Positions 1-10,695 of a stretch of 64,000 nt of DNA are shown piece after piece (within the stretch, counting starts at the first letter, position 1; each line of letters opens with the position of its first letter). The notes beneath the pieces were generated by a model. That model was not told the DNA's origin. It did no database searches and saw only the letters and a program-made list of their open reading frames with translations. The translations under genes were made by a program, and so were the position numbers. The stretch covers positions 1-64,000 of the forward strand of contig CANQXE010000014.1 in assembly GCA_947627725.1 (NCBI GenBank), written 5' to 3'. Source of the stretch: an uncultured Clostridia bacterium. Its GTDB lineage: Bacteria > Bacillota > Clostridia > Oscillospirales > Acutalibacteraceae.

Positions 1-80
1 CAGTTGAATTCAACTGTTCGGTTCCTTATCTCGACTTTTATTTTATTCCCTCTACCCCAACATTTGACATTGAGCCATAA

Positions 81-1565
81 TTATTTTTGCGTGACATATG
101 GGGAAAGTCCCGATTCCTTTTCACCGAGCCTTCGTGCCTTCAGGTCACTTTCAACTATAGCTCTCTTTTCCTTATTATATCTTATAAACAAGAGGGGTAT
201 GATATAAAGCACACTCGCTATTGCGGGGGTAAGAATAACAAGAGGCCATATCCATTTGTCAAACATAGCGGTCTGTGTACCGACATAAACCTGTGCGTTA
301 TCAATCGCCCTGTATCCGAGAATGGATAAAGCAAGGGTTGCGAGCCCCGACGTTATACCGCTTGAAATTTTTGTAAAAGACGTCTGGACGGAAAAGGTAA
401 TACCCTCGGTACGCTTTCCTGTTTTCCACTCCATATAGTCGATACTGTCGCAGAAAATGGATGTCTGCGCAATTGACGACGCACCGGAGGGAAGACTTCC
501 GATACCGATTATAAGCATCGCAATCCACAATCTCTTGCCCTCAAAGCCGACAAAATACGCAATTACACGTACAATGATATTTACTATCTGAATAAGAATA
601 AGCACATTGACATAACCGCCGAGCCATTTTTTAAGCTTATCGGCAAGCATCATACCTATAAAGCTCGGAACGGTTGTCAGCGCAAAATAAAGCGTTGTCA
701 GTCCGAGCGCACCGATAATACCGCTGAGAGCGTTGTTACCAAGAAAATCACCCGGTATTTCGTATTTAAAGAAATATGTAACAAGACTCGCGCCGAATCC
801 GAGTGAGCCGAAAAGGTTTGAAAGCGTCACGAGAAGAAGCATTTTATTTTTAAATAAAAGCGAAAAGCTCTCCGCAAGTGACGACTGGCGGTCAGTCAGA
901 TTTACGCATACACGCTCCTGCGTCTTATAACAGCGATAGCTCAGCATTGCGCCGCCGAGACCGAAAATCACAGCAAAGACGAGAGTTACAAGAGCCATAC
1001 TGAAGCCTTTAGCGTTTGCTATCATTTCAAGCACCATAGGAATAACGGTGCTCAAAACACCGAACAGACAGCTTCCGATAGTTCTTGCCCACTGCACAAA
1101 ACGGTCACGCTCATTAGAGTTCGGTGACGCCATTGCCGTAATTCCCCATACAGCGACGTCCTGAACGGTATACGCCAAATCCCAGCAGATATATATAATT
1201 ACAAAATATGACACTCTGAGCCAGAGCAAATCCTCAGCAGTGGAAAAAACCAAAAACAGTAAAACAGTAAAGACGCTTACGGGCAATGGCGTATACTTTA
1301 AAAACGGTCTCAGCTTTTCACCGTTTTTAAAAGTGTGACGGTCGATAAAGGAACCTACAATCGGATCGTTTACGCCGTCCCAGACCTTCATCACAATCAA
1401 AAGAACGGATACAACTGCCGCCGGAAACATTGCGATATCAGTCATAAAATATGTAAAAAATGATGCCCCTATAAGCGAATAGACCATATTCTGACCTGAA
1501 AGTCCGATTAAAAAATCCGCCGTTTCTTTTTTTGAAATATATCTTTTTTCCTGCAAAGCGTCCAT
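81..1565 (-). CDS. MFS transporter, GPH (glycoside-pentoside-hexuronide:cation symporter) family
   Basis: About 12 hydrophobic segments; MelB-like pattern (DGVNDPIVGSFIDR, WKTGKRTEGITFSVQTSFTKI). Start moved to internal Met (MDALQEK). Confidence 0.85.
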   Translation of the reverse strand: MDALQEKRYISKKETADFLIGLSGQNMVYSLIGASFFTYFMTDIAMFPAAVVSVLLIVMKVWDGVNDPIVGSFIDRHTFKNGEKLRPFLKYTPLPVSVFTVLLFLVFSTAEDLLWLRVSYFVIIYICWDLAYTVQDVAVWGITAMASPNSNERDRFVQWARTIGSCLFGVLSTVIPMVLEMIANAKGFSMALVTLVFAVIFGLGGAMLSYRCYKTQERVCVNLTDRQSSLAESFSLLFKNKMLLLVTLSNLFGSLGFGASLVTYFFKYEIPGDFLGNNALSGIIGALGLTTLYFALTTVPSFIGMMLADKLKKWLGGYVNVLILIQIVNIIVRVIAYFVGFEGKRLWIAMLIIGIGSLPSGASSIAQTSIFCDSIDYMEWKTGKRTEGITFSVQTSFTKISSGITSGLATLALSILGYRAIDNAQVYVGTQTAMFDKWIWPLVILTPAIASVLYIIPLLFIRYNKEKRAIVESDLKARRLGEKESGLSPYVTQK

Positions 1566-1795
1566 AATTTTCACCTCTATTTCTATTATACAATACTTGT
1601 TTGCTGAAATAAAGATGTAAATTATTTGAAAGAGCAAATTGACTTTATATCATAAATTAACCTAATCTTCATATTTACTATATATACATATATATTTACA
1701 AATTCTTATTTTATGATATAATATAAAAAATTTGGTTTTTCTATCTTACTTAAATTATAAAAAGAAAGTAAATTAAAAAAATACGGAGAGAAAAT

Positions 1796-3331
1796 ATGAA
1801 ATACAACAAAAAAATTCTTAACATTACAGCTTTTATATTAAGCATTGCTTTTATCGGCTTTATAATGTGCTGCGTAGGATATTCTCTTGATGACTGGGCA
1901 TGGGGAGCCTCCGTAGGCGAAGAGAGATTATCCTCAATGTTTGCGGGCTATAACGGCAGATATCTTGGTAATTTTTTAGTTATCATTATGTCAAAATATA
2001 ATATAATAAAAATTTTAATAATGACTTTTTTTACCGCAGTTACTGCATATGCCGTGTACTGCCTTGTCGACAAATCAAAATTTTATCTGTACTTTACGGC
2101 GTTATTGCTTTTATTTCTAATGCCAAAGGAAATGTTTTCACAGACACTCGGATGGGCGTCAGGATTTTCAAACTATGTTCCGCCTATTATGCTGACAGTC
2201 ATTTATTTGTGCATGATAAAAAATATTTTTGAAGAGCAAAAACCTGTGTACAATAAATTCACACCTGTCCTTACACTGCTCATAGGTATAAGTTCAGGTT
2301 TGTTTATGGAAAATGTTACCCTGTTTAATCTGGCATTGGGCTTTGTGGTTATTGTTTTTACATTTATCAGATTTAAGAAAGTCTATATTTCCCATTCTGC
2401 TTATTTGCTTGGCGCGGTAATCGGTTCGGTTATTATGTTCTCAAATTCAGCATACCGTATAATTTCATCAGGCAGCGACGATTACAGAAGTATAGGCGGA
2501 GATAATACGTCACTTTTAAAAACAGTTTTTGAAAATTTAAAGCTGATATATAAATTTTTGTTTGAACAGTGCTTACTGCTTTGGATAATAATATGTATCG
2601 CCGCACTGATATTATCATTTTTACACTTGAAAAATAATAAACCGTCTAAGGTCAACCGTTTTCTGACATTACTGTCTTCATCAGTAATACTGTCTTTTGC
2701 AGTTATAAGTGTGTTAACCAAGGTGAACACACAGTGGACAGAAGTATTTAATTCAGCAAATGAGGGGTTTGCGGCAAAGGTAAATTTTGTACTTGCGGGA
2801 TTAGTGCTTCTGGCATTATTTATAACTCCTCTGCTGTGCATAAACGATAAATTATCCGCTCTTAAAACCGCGTCGTTTATCGGATTAGCCTGTGTTGTAA
2901 CCGCTCCGCTTTTCGTTATAACGCCGATAAACTCAAGGTGCCTATTTTCCGCATATGTATTTTTAGCTGTATATGCGATTTCAATTATTAATCATATTGC
3001 TTCTTCAGTGAATTATTGTTTCGTAAAAAATTCAGCGGCGCTTTTGCTGACGGCCGCATGCTTTATAACTGCTTTTTATTACGGAACATTATACCACCGC
3101 ATACATTCTTTTTATAATGAAAGAATGGAGTATGTTTATGAACAGATTGATGATAATAAAAAAGAAATAGATTTACCTAAATATCCAAAATATACAGCTT
3201 CATATGTATACTTCGGCACTCCTTCGGATGATACGATGTGGGAAAAAAGATTCAAGGATTTTTATAATATTGATGAAAAAATTAATTTTACTCCCGTAAA
3301 TTACCGTGATTATAAAGAAAAAAATAAGTAA
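1796..3331 (+). CDS. Polytopic membrane protein, DUF6056-like (GtrII/glucosyltransferase-like topology)
   Basis: Many TM segments; N-terminal 'DDWAWG...FAGYNGRYLGN' motif; good start context. Confidence 0.65.
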   Translation: MKYNKKILNITAFILSIAFIGFIMCCVGYSLDDWAWGASVGEERLSSMFAGYNGRYLGNFLVIIMSKYNIIKILIMTFFTAVTAYAVYCLVDKSKFYLYFTALLLLFLMPKEMFSQTLGWASGFSNYVPPIMLTVIYLCMIKNIFEEQKPVYNKFTPVLTLLIGISSGLFMENVTLFNLALGFVVIVFTFIRFKKVYISHSAYLLGAVIGSVIMFSNSAYRIISSGSDDYRSIGGDNTSLLKTVFENLKLIYKFLFEQCLLLWIIICIAALILSFLHLKNNKPSKVNRFLTLLSSSVILSFAVISVLTKVNTQWTEVFNSANEGFAAKVNFVLAGLVLLALFITPLLCINDKLSALKTASFIGLACVVTAPLFVITPINSRCLFSAYVFLAVYAISIINHIASSVNYCFVKNSAALLLTAACFITAFYYGTLYHRIHSFYNERMEYVYEQIDDNKKEIDLPKYPKYTASYVYFGTPSDDTMWEKRFKDFYNIDEKINFTPVNYRDYKEKNK

Positions 3332-3358
3332 TCAGGCATTTGAATTTAAACAGATAGT

Positions 3359-3411
3359 TATAGACAAAAGGGGGCAGTCTCACAGCAGTGAGGCAGCCCC
3401 CTTTGTCTATT
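3359..3411. terminator. Bidirectional intrinsic terminator between convergent genes
   Basis: ATAGACAAAAGGGGGC...GCCCCCTTTGTCTAT inverted repeat with inner CTCAC/GTGAG stem. Confidence 0.8.
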
Positions 3412-6400
3412 TTGATTTTAAAACCTTTCTCACAATTTGCTCACAGGAATCGGCACTTTCATATGTCAGATATTTTTCATGAAAAGCTTTTATTCTGTCC
3501 TTACATTTTTCCGTTTCCTCATCAATATTCAATATTGAATCAATGACCTCATCCGTATCATAGAGAATCGGTCCCGGAGCCTCTTTCCTGAAATCCACAT
3601 AAAGCCCTCTTAGATTATTGCAATATTCATCTATATCATATGCGAAGAAAAGCATAGGCTTATTAAGCAGAGCAAAATCAAACATTACGGAAGAATAATC
3701 GGTTATAAGAATATCCGCAATCCTATAAAGATCTTCAACATATCTGTAGTTATTCATATCAAAAATAAATTCATTATCGGCAGGAATTTTGTATCCTTTA
3801 GAACAAAAATGGTGAAGTCTTACAAGGATAACATACTCTTCACTGAGTTTTTGGCGCATCATATCCAAATCAAGCTGCATATCAAAGTTGTTTTTAACTC
3901 TCCATGTCGGAGTGTAAAGTACAATTTTTTTATTAAAAGGTATGCCGAGGTTTTCCTTAATTTTATTTATTTTTTGCGCACTGCTGTCAAAAAGCTTGTC
4001 CGTTCTCGGATAACCTGTCCTTAAAATTTCGCAATCGCATTTAAAGCAGGAATAAGCCTTATCCTCCATGAATTTACCCTGAACAATCAAATAATTCCAT
4101 CTGAGGTTTTTCTTGATGTACAGTTCTTTCATATAATCGGTAGGAAAATCGCCCTCAACATCAAGACCAAGTGTTTTAAGAGGCGTTCCGTGCATTGTCT
4201 GAATTTCTATCTGACCGTCACGTTTTACATAACCGTCCTCAAAATTAACATTATTAACAAAATATTTTGCTGTCGCAAGATAATGATAATATTCCTGGGA
4301 GCCTCTGCGCACTCTTATACCCCTGCCCTTAACAGGAGTCCGCTCGTCAGTAAGGGACCAGATACACTGATATTCCGGATAATTTTTATCAATATACTCA
4401 TAAAGCGCCTGCGGATTACAACTGTATTTTGAACCCCACATTGACTCAAATACAATCTGCTTTTCATTAATAGGCTCTTCCCTGTATTTGGGATAGTTTT
4501 TGAATGTAAGCTCCTGTCTTTTTGAAAGAGTATTCTCATCCTCTCTCCAAACGCTCTTAAGGCGAAGCTTAACAGTGCCCGTTACAAATCTGTAAAACTC
4601 AAGCTCAAGAGTATCATCAATTTTCATTTTGATATTGAAATGCTTTTCGCGGTAAATCATATCGCGTAATACACTGCCGTCCGGCAAAATGTATTCAATA
4701 TATACATCTCTGTAACCGTTGTAAAAATTCCTGTTGATTTTTTTACTGTTAAAGTTAATTATAAATCTGCATATTGCTTTGCCCCTTTTATGGGAGCATA
4801 TTGACTTAGCAAGAATAACTTTCTCTTTCGTTATGGCGTCATCTACACAAATATACGCTTTTTTGGCTTTAGCTATTTCTTCGTTTGAACCTTCGGCAAC
4901 GGTTTCCATTGCGACAAAATTATATTTCTCCGCAACTCTTTTAAGAACAGAGGCTCTCTCCTCAAATCTTAAGAGGACGAAATTTGTCCGTGTAGTCTGC
5001 ACCAAAGAAACTCTCGACGGCAAAGAAATCACCTGAGAGTACTTTTTTTGATGAAGGAGTCTGTCCGTGTCGCCGTTTAACTTCTCAATATACAAGGAAT
5101 AATTAATTCCATTTTCAAAAGCGGTACAGTCCGTGCTGAAATGCGTTTCATCATTTCTTTTAAATTCTATCTGGTTATCTGAATTGTTTTCTTTCGCAAA
5201 AATTCTGTTTGCGGGAGCGTCAAGCACGCAGCTTAGCATATTATCCTTAAATGAAATATCGGCCGCAAAAACCTCCTCATTATTAATAAAAAGCTGAAAT
5301 TCATCAAGATAAGAATACTTGGGAACAACTCTTGTTCTGTCGACAAAAAATGTTTTGTTTTTTGATTTTCTTTTGACATCGTAGCTGACGGAATTTAAGA
5401 ATAAACTTCCCTTCTTAAGCCTGTTTTCATATTCGATATAAATTCTGTTAGTCCCCTGGTATTTTTCCTTTACCGCATTTATTATATTGTTATTAATGGT
5501 AATCATATATCCGACGCCGTCATAATTGTACTTGGATACCTTCTTGGTCGTCTTATCGATATAATATCCCCAGTCAGCAGTTAAATCACGATAACGTCCG
5601 CGCTTTACACTGAGAGGATACTTTTCATTTGTTATATCATTATAAAGATATGCCTTTATGCTCTGTTCCTCAAAATTACTAATATTAAGACGGCTTTGAA
5701 AAATATGCGCGTAAATACTTATACTTCCGCCTTTAACTATAACATTATCAATAGCATTATTTGGCTCAATGTTACGCAAATCATCAGTAATATTTCTTTT
5801 ATTTATTGTAAATAAATCATCGGGAAGGTCAATGTAAAATTCACCGTCCTTTTCATTAACCGGAGCGGCATAGTATCCGTTTTTTTCATAATCAAGCAGC
5901 TTGATGAGGGCATTGAGATTATTATCCATAATATATCTGTATTTCTGCTGATTAATTATTGCTAATGATTCAAAAACGCTCTCATCGACAGAAGAATTTA
6001 TATAATCTCTAATAATACTTAAAATTTTTTCTGCCCGCTCTACAGATACTTTTACACACTGATAAATAAAAATTGAAAGGTCAATTTCAAGGTGCTTCGC
6101 CTTCTGAAGCTTTTTCAGATTCTCTTCGCTTACATTTTTATCAAAAAACTCGTCAAGCATCTTCATAACAGTGATTCTGTCATTCAGATTTGTCATATCC
6201 GATGCGTTCTGCGTTATTGACTTTGAAACGCCGTCACGCACCCGCCAGAGATAACCCACACTGTTTACAACAGAAACATTGTTTGCAAAATAATGCATAG
6301 GGATAGTTACCGGAATATCTTCATAGAGAATGTTTTCAGGAAACTGAAAGTTATGATTCAGATAAAACGAGTGTAATATCAGCTTGTTCCATGAAGTTGT

Positions 6401-6877
6401 ATCATACAAAAGATTTGGTTTTTTAGTTATATGTGTTACACTTTCGGTATCGGTAAACACCTTTTTATGAAGGCTTGACTGCCACGATTTTTTTGAGTTG
6501 AACCTCGCTACGTTACAGATGGTTAAATCGCTGCCGTTTTTTTCAGCAGCGCAAAACATCTTCTCATAGGCGTCCTGCACAACAATATCGTCCGAATCCA
6601 CAAACGCAATATATTTTCCGTTTGCCATAGTTACAGCGTAATTTCTGGCGTGACCTAATCCGCTGTTTTCAATACGTTCATAATAAAAATGATCATATTT
6701 TTCAGCATATTCCCTGGCGATTTCTCCGCTTCTGTCTGTAGACCCGTCATCAATCATAATAACCTCAAGGTTATTCTTTGTTTGATTTAAAACGCTGTTA
6801 AGGCAAGCCGCAATATATTTCTCAACATTATATATCGGGATTATTACACTTATATCAGGTGCGTTTTCTGAATGCAT
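3407..6877 (-). CDS. Fused family 2 glycosyltransferase + CDP-glycerol:poly(glycerophosphate) glycerophosphotransferase (TagF/TarF-like)
   Basis: N-term 'ISVIIPIYNVEKYIAACLNSVLNQT...DDGSTDRS' (GT2). C-term 'MHGTPLKTLG...YPRTDKLF...LYTPTWR...ITDYSSVMFDFALLNKP' (CDP-glycerol transferase). RBS AAGGAG precedes Met at 6877. Confidence 0.88.
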   Translation of the reverse strand: MHSENAPDISVIIPIYNVEKYIAACLNSVLNQTKNNLEVIMIDDGSTDRSGEIAREYAEKYDHFYYERIENSGLGHARNYAVTMANGKYIAFVDSDDIVVQDAYEKMFCAAEKNGSDLTICNVARFNSKKSWQSSLHKKVFTDTESVTHITKKPNLLYDTTSWNKLILHSFYLNHNFQFPENILYEDIPVTIPMHYFANNVSVVNSVGYLWRVRDGVSKSITQNASDMTNLNDRITVMKMLDEFFDKNVSEENLKKLQKAKHLEIDLSIFIYQCVKVSVERAEKILSIIRDYINSSVDESVFESLAIINQQKYRYIMDNNLNALIKLLDYEKNGYYAAPVNEKDGEFYIDLPDDLFTINKRNITDDLRNIEPNNAIDNVIVKGGSISIYAHIFQSRLNISNFEEQSIKAYLYNDITNEKYPLSVKRGRYRDLTADWGYYIDKTTKKVSKYNYDGVGYMITINNNIINAVKEKYQGTNRIYIEYENRLKKGSLFLNSVSYDVKRKSKNKTFFVDRTRVVPKYSYLDEFQLFINNEEVFAADISFKDNMLSCVLDAPANRIFAKENNSDNQIEFKRNDETHFSTDCTAFENGINYSLYIEKLNGDTDRLLHQKKYSQVISLPSRVSLVQTTRTNFVLLRFEERASVLKRVAEKYNFVAMETVAEGSNEEIAKAKKAYICVDDAITKEKVILAKSICSHKRGKAICRFIINFNSKKINRNFYNGYRDVYIEYILPDGSVLRDMIYREKHFNIKMKIDDTLELEFYRFVTGTVKLRLKSVWREDENTLSKRQELTFKNYPKYREEPINEKQIVFESMWGSKYSCNPQALYEYIDKNYPEYQCIWSLTDERTPVKGRGIRVRRGSQEYYHYLATAKYFVNNVNFEDGYVKRDGQIEIQTMHGTPLKTLGLDVEGDFPTDYMKELYIKKNLRWNYLIVQGKFMEDKAYSCFKCDCEILRTGYPRTDKLFDSSAQKINKIKENLGIPFNKKIVLYTPTWRVKNNFDMQLDLDMMRQKLSEEYVILVRLHHFCSKGYKIPADNEFIFDMNNYRYVEDLYRIADILITDYSSVMFDFALLNKPMLFFAYDIDEYCNNLRGLYVDFRKEAPGPILYDTDEVIDSILNIDEETEKCKDRIKAFHEKYLTYESADSCEQIVRKVLKSK

Positions 6878-7149
6878 AAATAATTCTCCTTCATTAAAGT
6901 CCGTCATTCACAATACAAACTAATTGGTAAAAATTATAATATCAAATAATATACAAATAACAGTAACCACTCTCAAGCTTATTATTTGTTATTATTAAAC
7001 CGTCTAATCTCTTAAAATATTAATCAGTTTTAAAAGGCACATAAAATAACGCTTTTATCACTTTCTAAACTATAATATTATTTTATTTTACATTATATTT
7101 TTTAAATTATATCACAATAAATATCACTTTTCAACAAAAGCACATAAAA

Positions 7150-7188
7150 AACGGGTTATCTCAAATAAGGCTTTGAGATAACCCGTTT
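7150..7188 (-). terminator. Intrinsic terminator after ferredoxin gene
   Basis: ACGGGTTATCTCAAA-TAAGGC-TTTGAGATAACCCGT hairpin followed by T-run on minus strand. Confidence 0.85.
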
Positions 7189-7206
7189 CATTTATGGATA
7201 TTTTTA

Positions 7207-7377
7207 TTATGCCTGTGCAGGAGCGCTTACAGGGCAAACACTTTCGCATGCGCCGCACTCAATACAAGTAGCGGCATCGATAACATACTTGCCGTCACCC
7301 TCTGAAATTGCGCTTACAGGACATTCGCCTGCACATGCGCCGCATGAAATACAATCCTCAGAAATTGCGTATGCCAT
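7207..7377 (-). CDS. 2[4Fe-4S] ferredoxin
   Basis: Two CxxCxxCxxxCP motifs (CISCGACAGECP, CIECGACESVCP). Confidence 0.95.
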   Translation of the reverse strand: MAYAISEDCISCGACAGECPVSAISEGDGKYVIDAATCIECGACESVCPVSAPAQA

Positions 7378-7448
7378 TACAGATACACCTCCCACATCAA
7401 ACTTCTAAAACTAATATAACAGTATATCAGCAAAAAATCAAGCTATTT

Positions 7449-8297
7449 TTATTCTTTTGTCCTATTTTCTGTATGGTAATTTGAGTCACTGTTAACAGCT
7501 ATTACCTCTTCCCTGTCGACAACAACCGGCAGTCCCTCAGGCGACTTATCAAGCTGAACCTTCAGCTTGCCTGTAAGGAGAGATGCGTCAACAACAACTC
7601 CCCTGCCCTCGCGGCAATCAACAACCGTGCCTTTCTTAGGAGTAATCTTTTGCAGATACTCATATGAATTCTGCTCGTATTTTAAACAGCACATAAGTCT
7701 GCCGCATGTTCCGCTGATTTTACTCGGCGCAAGTGACAGTCCCTGATCCTTTGCCATTTTAATCGTAACCGAATGAAAATCATCAAGAAAGGTTGAACAG
7801 CAAAACGGTCTGCCGCAGATACCGAGACCGCCGAGAAGCCGGCTCTCATCACGCACGCCTATTTGTCTCAGCTCAATTCTTGTATGAAAATGCGAGCCTA
7901 AATCCTTGACAAGCTCTCTGAAATCAACTCTTCCGTCGGCTGTAAAATAAAAAATAATCTTTGATCTGTCAAAGGAATATTCAGCGTCAGTCAGATACAT
8001 TTCCAGATTATGCTCCTTTATTTTTTCAGCGCATACCGCAAGAGCATCTTTTTCAAGCTTTTTATTTTCCTCAAGGATTTTTAAATCCTCGTCTGTCGCA
8101 ATTCTTTTAACCGGCTTAAGCGGTGAAACGACCTCGCTGTCGTCAACCTCTTTTACGGCGCTTTGCGCCGCTCCGCACTCAATACCCTTTGAGGTTTCAA
8201 GCACAAGAGTCTGCCCTTTTTTTATATCAAGACCCTGCGGGTCAAAGTAATAGGTCTTGCCTGTGTCCTTAAAGCGAACACCAACAACCTTTGTCAT
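7449..8297 (-). CDS. ricT: PSP1-domain protein, RicT/YaaT-like
   Basis: Motifs 'GGLGICGRPFCCSTFL' and 'SGTCGRLMCCLKYE' typical of the PSP1/YaaT family; adjacent to holB. Confidence 0.88.
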   Translation of the reverse strand: MTKVVGVRFKDTGKTYYFDPQGLDIKKGQTLVLETSKGIECGAAQSAVKEVDDSEVVSPLKPVKRIATDEDLKILEENKKLEKDALAVCAEKIKEHNLEMYLTDAEYSFDRSKIIFYFTADGRVDFRELVKDLGSHFHTRIELRQIGVRDESRLLGGLGICGRPFCCSTFLDDFHSVTIKMAKDQGLSLAPSKISGTCGRLMCCLKYEQNSYEYLQKITPKKGTVVDCREGRGVVVDASLLTGKLKVQLDKSPEGLPVVVDREEVIAVNSDSNYHTENRTKE

Positions 8298-8313
8298 TTA
8301 TGTATCCTCCATA

Positions 8314-9294
8314 TTATCTGCCGACAGCTTGTCTTAAGCTGTAACAGATTTTAGTAATCAGAATTGAATTATTTGAATTCATCAATGCCGTTTCCTTAAG
8401 TGTATCACAAACATTCATTAAGTCAATAAGTTTTTGCCTGGTAAGTTTTGTTTTTAACAGCCTTGCCGTTTCTCTTTGACCTGACAAAAAATCTCCGTTC
8501 TCTCTGTACGCAAGCGCGTCTCTGAAAATATTTTTTAAAAAATCGCATGCAAAAACGACAGCGTTCCTGTCCCTCTGAAATACGGAGCAGGCACATAAAA
8601 GCGAATACTCGCTGTCATTCACAAGCGCCCCGCAAATATCACAGCAAATCTGTGCAAGCTCATTCTGTTTTGAATCTGAAAAGCTGTCAATGGTTTTTCC
8701 TATATTGCCGTTAAAGGTTTCAAGGGCGCGTTTTGCCTCGCCATAACCGATATTTTCAAAATGAGATGAAATATATCCCGCTCCCTTGTCAATGTCAACA
8801 CTCTCAAGACTTACGACAACAGACCTTGAAATGACTGTTTCAAGAAGCATACTCTTGGACTGCGCCGTAAGAATAAAGACCACATATTGAGGCGGCTCCT
8901 CAAGCACCTTTAAAAGAGCGTTCTGCGCAGATATGCTCATACACTCCGCATTACCTAAAATATATATTTTAAATTCCGCCTCATTCGGCTGAACATACGC
9001 ATCCTTGACTATTTCCCGAATAACACTAACGTGAAATGAATTTGCTCCGCCCTGTGCGCTGTATTCAAATATATCGGGATGTATTCTCTCCTCAGCCTTA
9101 TGGCACTGAGCGCACTTCATACAGGGCTTTTCTTCTCCCCGACAAACAAGAGCCGTTGCCAGTGAACGCGCCAGTGTCCTTTTACCAAGACCCTGTTCGC
9201 CCTCAATAACAACAGCGTGAGGAAAGCGCTTGGTATCAATAAGATATCCAAGCTGTTCAATTATTCTTTCGTTTGAGATAAAATCTATTTTCAT
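8314..9294 (-). CDS. holB: DNA polymerase III delta' subunit
   Basis: 'GEQGLGKRTLARSLATALVC', 'CMKCAQC' zinc module, 'NALLKVLEEPP'. Confidence 0.9.
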   Translation of the reverse strand: MKIDFISNERIIEQLGYLIDTKRFPHAVVIEGEQGLGKRTLARSLATALVCRGEEKPCMKCAQCHKAEERIHPDIFEYSAQGGANSFHVSVIREIVKDAYVQPNEAEFKIYILGNAECMSISAQNALLKVLEEPPQYVVFILTAQSKSMLLETVISRSVVVSLESVDIDKGAGYISSHFENIGYGEAKRALETFNGNIGKTIDSFSDSKQNELAQICCDICGALVNDSEYSLLCACSVFQRDRNAVVFACDFLKNIFRDALAYRENGDFLSGQRETARLLKTKLTRQKLIDLMNVCDTLKETALMNSNNSILITKICYSLRQAVGR

Positions 9295-9295
9295 A

Positions 9296-9619
9296 CTATA
9301 ACTTTTTGAATTGATCTACATCCACAACAAACGCAACCGCTCCGTATTCCTCCACGTCAACAGGCTTTTTGAGGAGGGAACCCTCTATTGTGCTTTCAAC
9401 CCCTGTTTTGCGAACAACGCGTTTTGTAACATTCTTTTTTAAAATACTGAAAAGTAAATCAACCTTATCGTCCTCAACACCGTAAAGAATGGTTGTGTGA
9501 CCGCCTTCTAAAAACTGACCTTCCGTTGAAACCTTTGTTGAAAAAAAGCCTTCTGCTCCTGTTGCCGCAAGAACTTTAGATAAATCCTTATTTGAAATAA
9601 TAACGATAACTAATTTCAT
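9296..9619 (-). CDS. darA: PII-like cyclic-di-AMP receptor, DarA/YaaQ family
   Basis: MKLVIVIISNKDLSKVLAATGAEGFFSTKVSTEGQFLEGGHTTILYGVEDD; synteny with holB/ricT. Confidence 0.85.
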   Translation of the reverse strand: MKLVIVIISNKDLSKVLAATGAEGFFSTKVSTEGQFLEGGHTTILYGVEDDKVDLLFSILKKNVTKRVVRKTGVESTIEGSLLKKPVDVEEYGAVAFVVDVDQFKKL

Positions 9620-9681
9620 ATGTACCACCCTTTAAAATATATTCCGTTCGACCCTCTTCTCATTCCATTCTTGCAGATATA

Positions 9682-9710
9682 ATTATACAATATTTCAAAA
9701 AGTAATTCAA
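9682..9710 (-). promoter_or_regulatory. Sigma-A-type promoter for darA-holB-ricT
   Basis: Minus strand TTGAAT-N17-TATAAT. Confidence 0.65.
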
Positions 9711-9747
9711 TCTATGTCTATTTATTTCAAATAAAATTTACAATTCA

Positions 9748-10680
9748 TTAAATTACTACAGTTGCCAAAGCTACAATGACAGGCATTGTTACTACGGAAA
9801 GAACAGACGACTGAGCTGCAAGCTCAGAGCCGAGCGCCGTATCATTTTTATACTTTGCGGCATACATTGCCGTATTGGTCGCCGCAGGAGCAGAGGCTGA
9901 AATAAGCATTGCCGTCAGCAGCGAGCCTCTCACTCCGCATACATAAAATAAGCCTAACATACAAAGCGGAATAAATATCAGCCTTATGAACGAAACAAAA
10001 TATATTTCCTTTTTGGAAAACATACTCCTGAAGCTTGAATTTGCCAGAAACGTGCCGAAAACAATCATAGCAAGCGGAGAATTGCAGTTACCGACAATCT
10101 CCATAGGATACTCAATAAAATACGGTATATCAGGCTGAATAAAGAAAAGAGGCAGACCGATTATAACCGACATTGAGCCGGGATTAAAAATAAGCTTTTT
10201 AAAATTAATCTTTGCCTCTCTTCCGGAAATCTCATAAATACCGAGAGTGAACGCCACAATATTGAAAACGGCAACATAAACCGAGCAGTAAAAAATCCCC
10301 TCTTTGCCGATAACGCTTTTAGCCAGCGGCAGCGCCAAGAAGGCGGCATTTGACATAATCATTGCGTAATGATAAATACCGCGCTCCTTAAGCGACCTTT
10401 TCCTGAAGGTCAGCATTGAAAAAAGAGCGCCGAAAATATGTGTGGCAAAGGCACATACAAAGGCAACAAGTATTCCCTTAATATGCTCCTGTGAATATTC
10501 CATTGTCATAAAGGTATGTATAATCGCGATCGGTAAAATCACATTAAAAAGCAAATCAATAAGCCGTTTGCCGTCTGCCTGTTTAAATATACCGATTTTA
10601 TCTGTAATAAATCCTATGCCCGCAATAAGATACAGGATAAGCACCTGAAGCGCGATCGTTTTTAAATTTTCAAAAAACAA
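9748..10680 (-). CDS. AEC-family (auxin efflux carrier-like) transporter
   Basis: 10-TM pattern; 'LPIAIIHTFM', 'NAAFLALPLAKSVIG', 'SAPAATNTAMYA'. Confidence 0.85.
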   Translation of the reverse strand: MFFENLKTIALQVLILYLIAGIGFITDKIGIFKQADGKRLIDLLFNVILPIAIIHTFMTMEYSQEHIKGILVAFVCAFATHIFGALFSMLTFRKRSLKERGIYHYAMIMSNAAFLALPLAKSVIGKEGIFYCSVYVAVFNIVAFTLGIYEISGREAKINFKKLIFNPGSMSVIIGLPLFFIQPDIPYFIEYPMEIVGNCNSPLAMIVFGTFLANSSFRSMFSKKEIYFVSFIRLIFIPLCMLGLFYVCGVRGSLLTAMLISASAPAATNTAMYAAKYKNDTALGSELAAQSSVLSVVTMPVIVALATVVI

Positions 10681-10695
10681 AGCTATTATTCCTTT

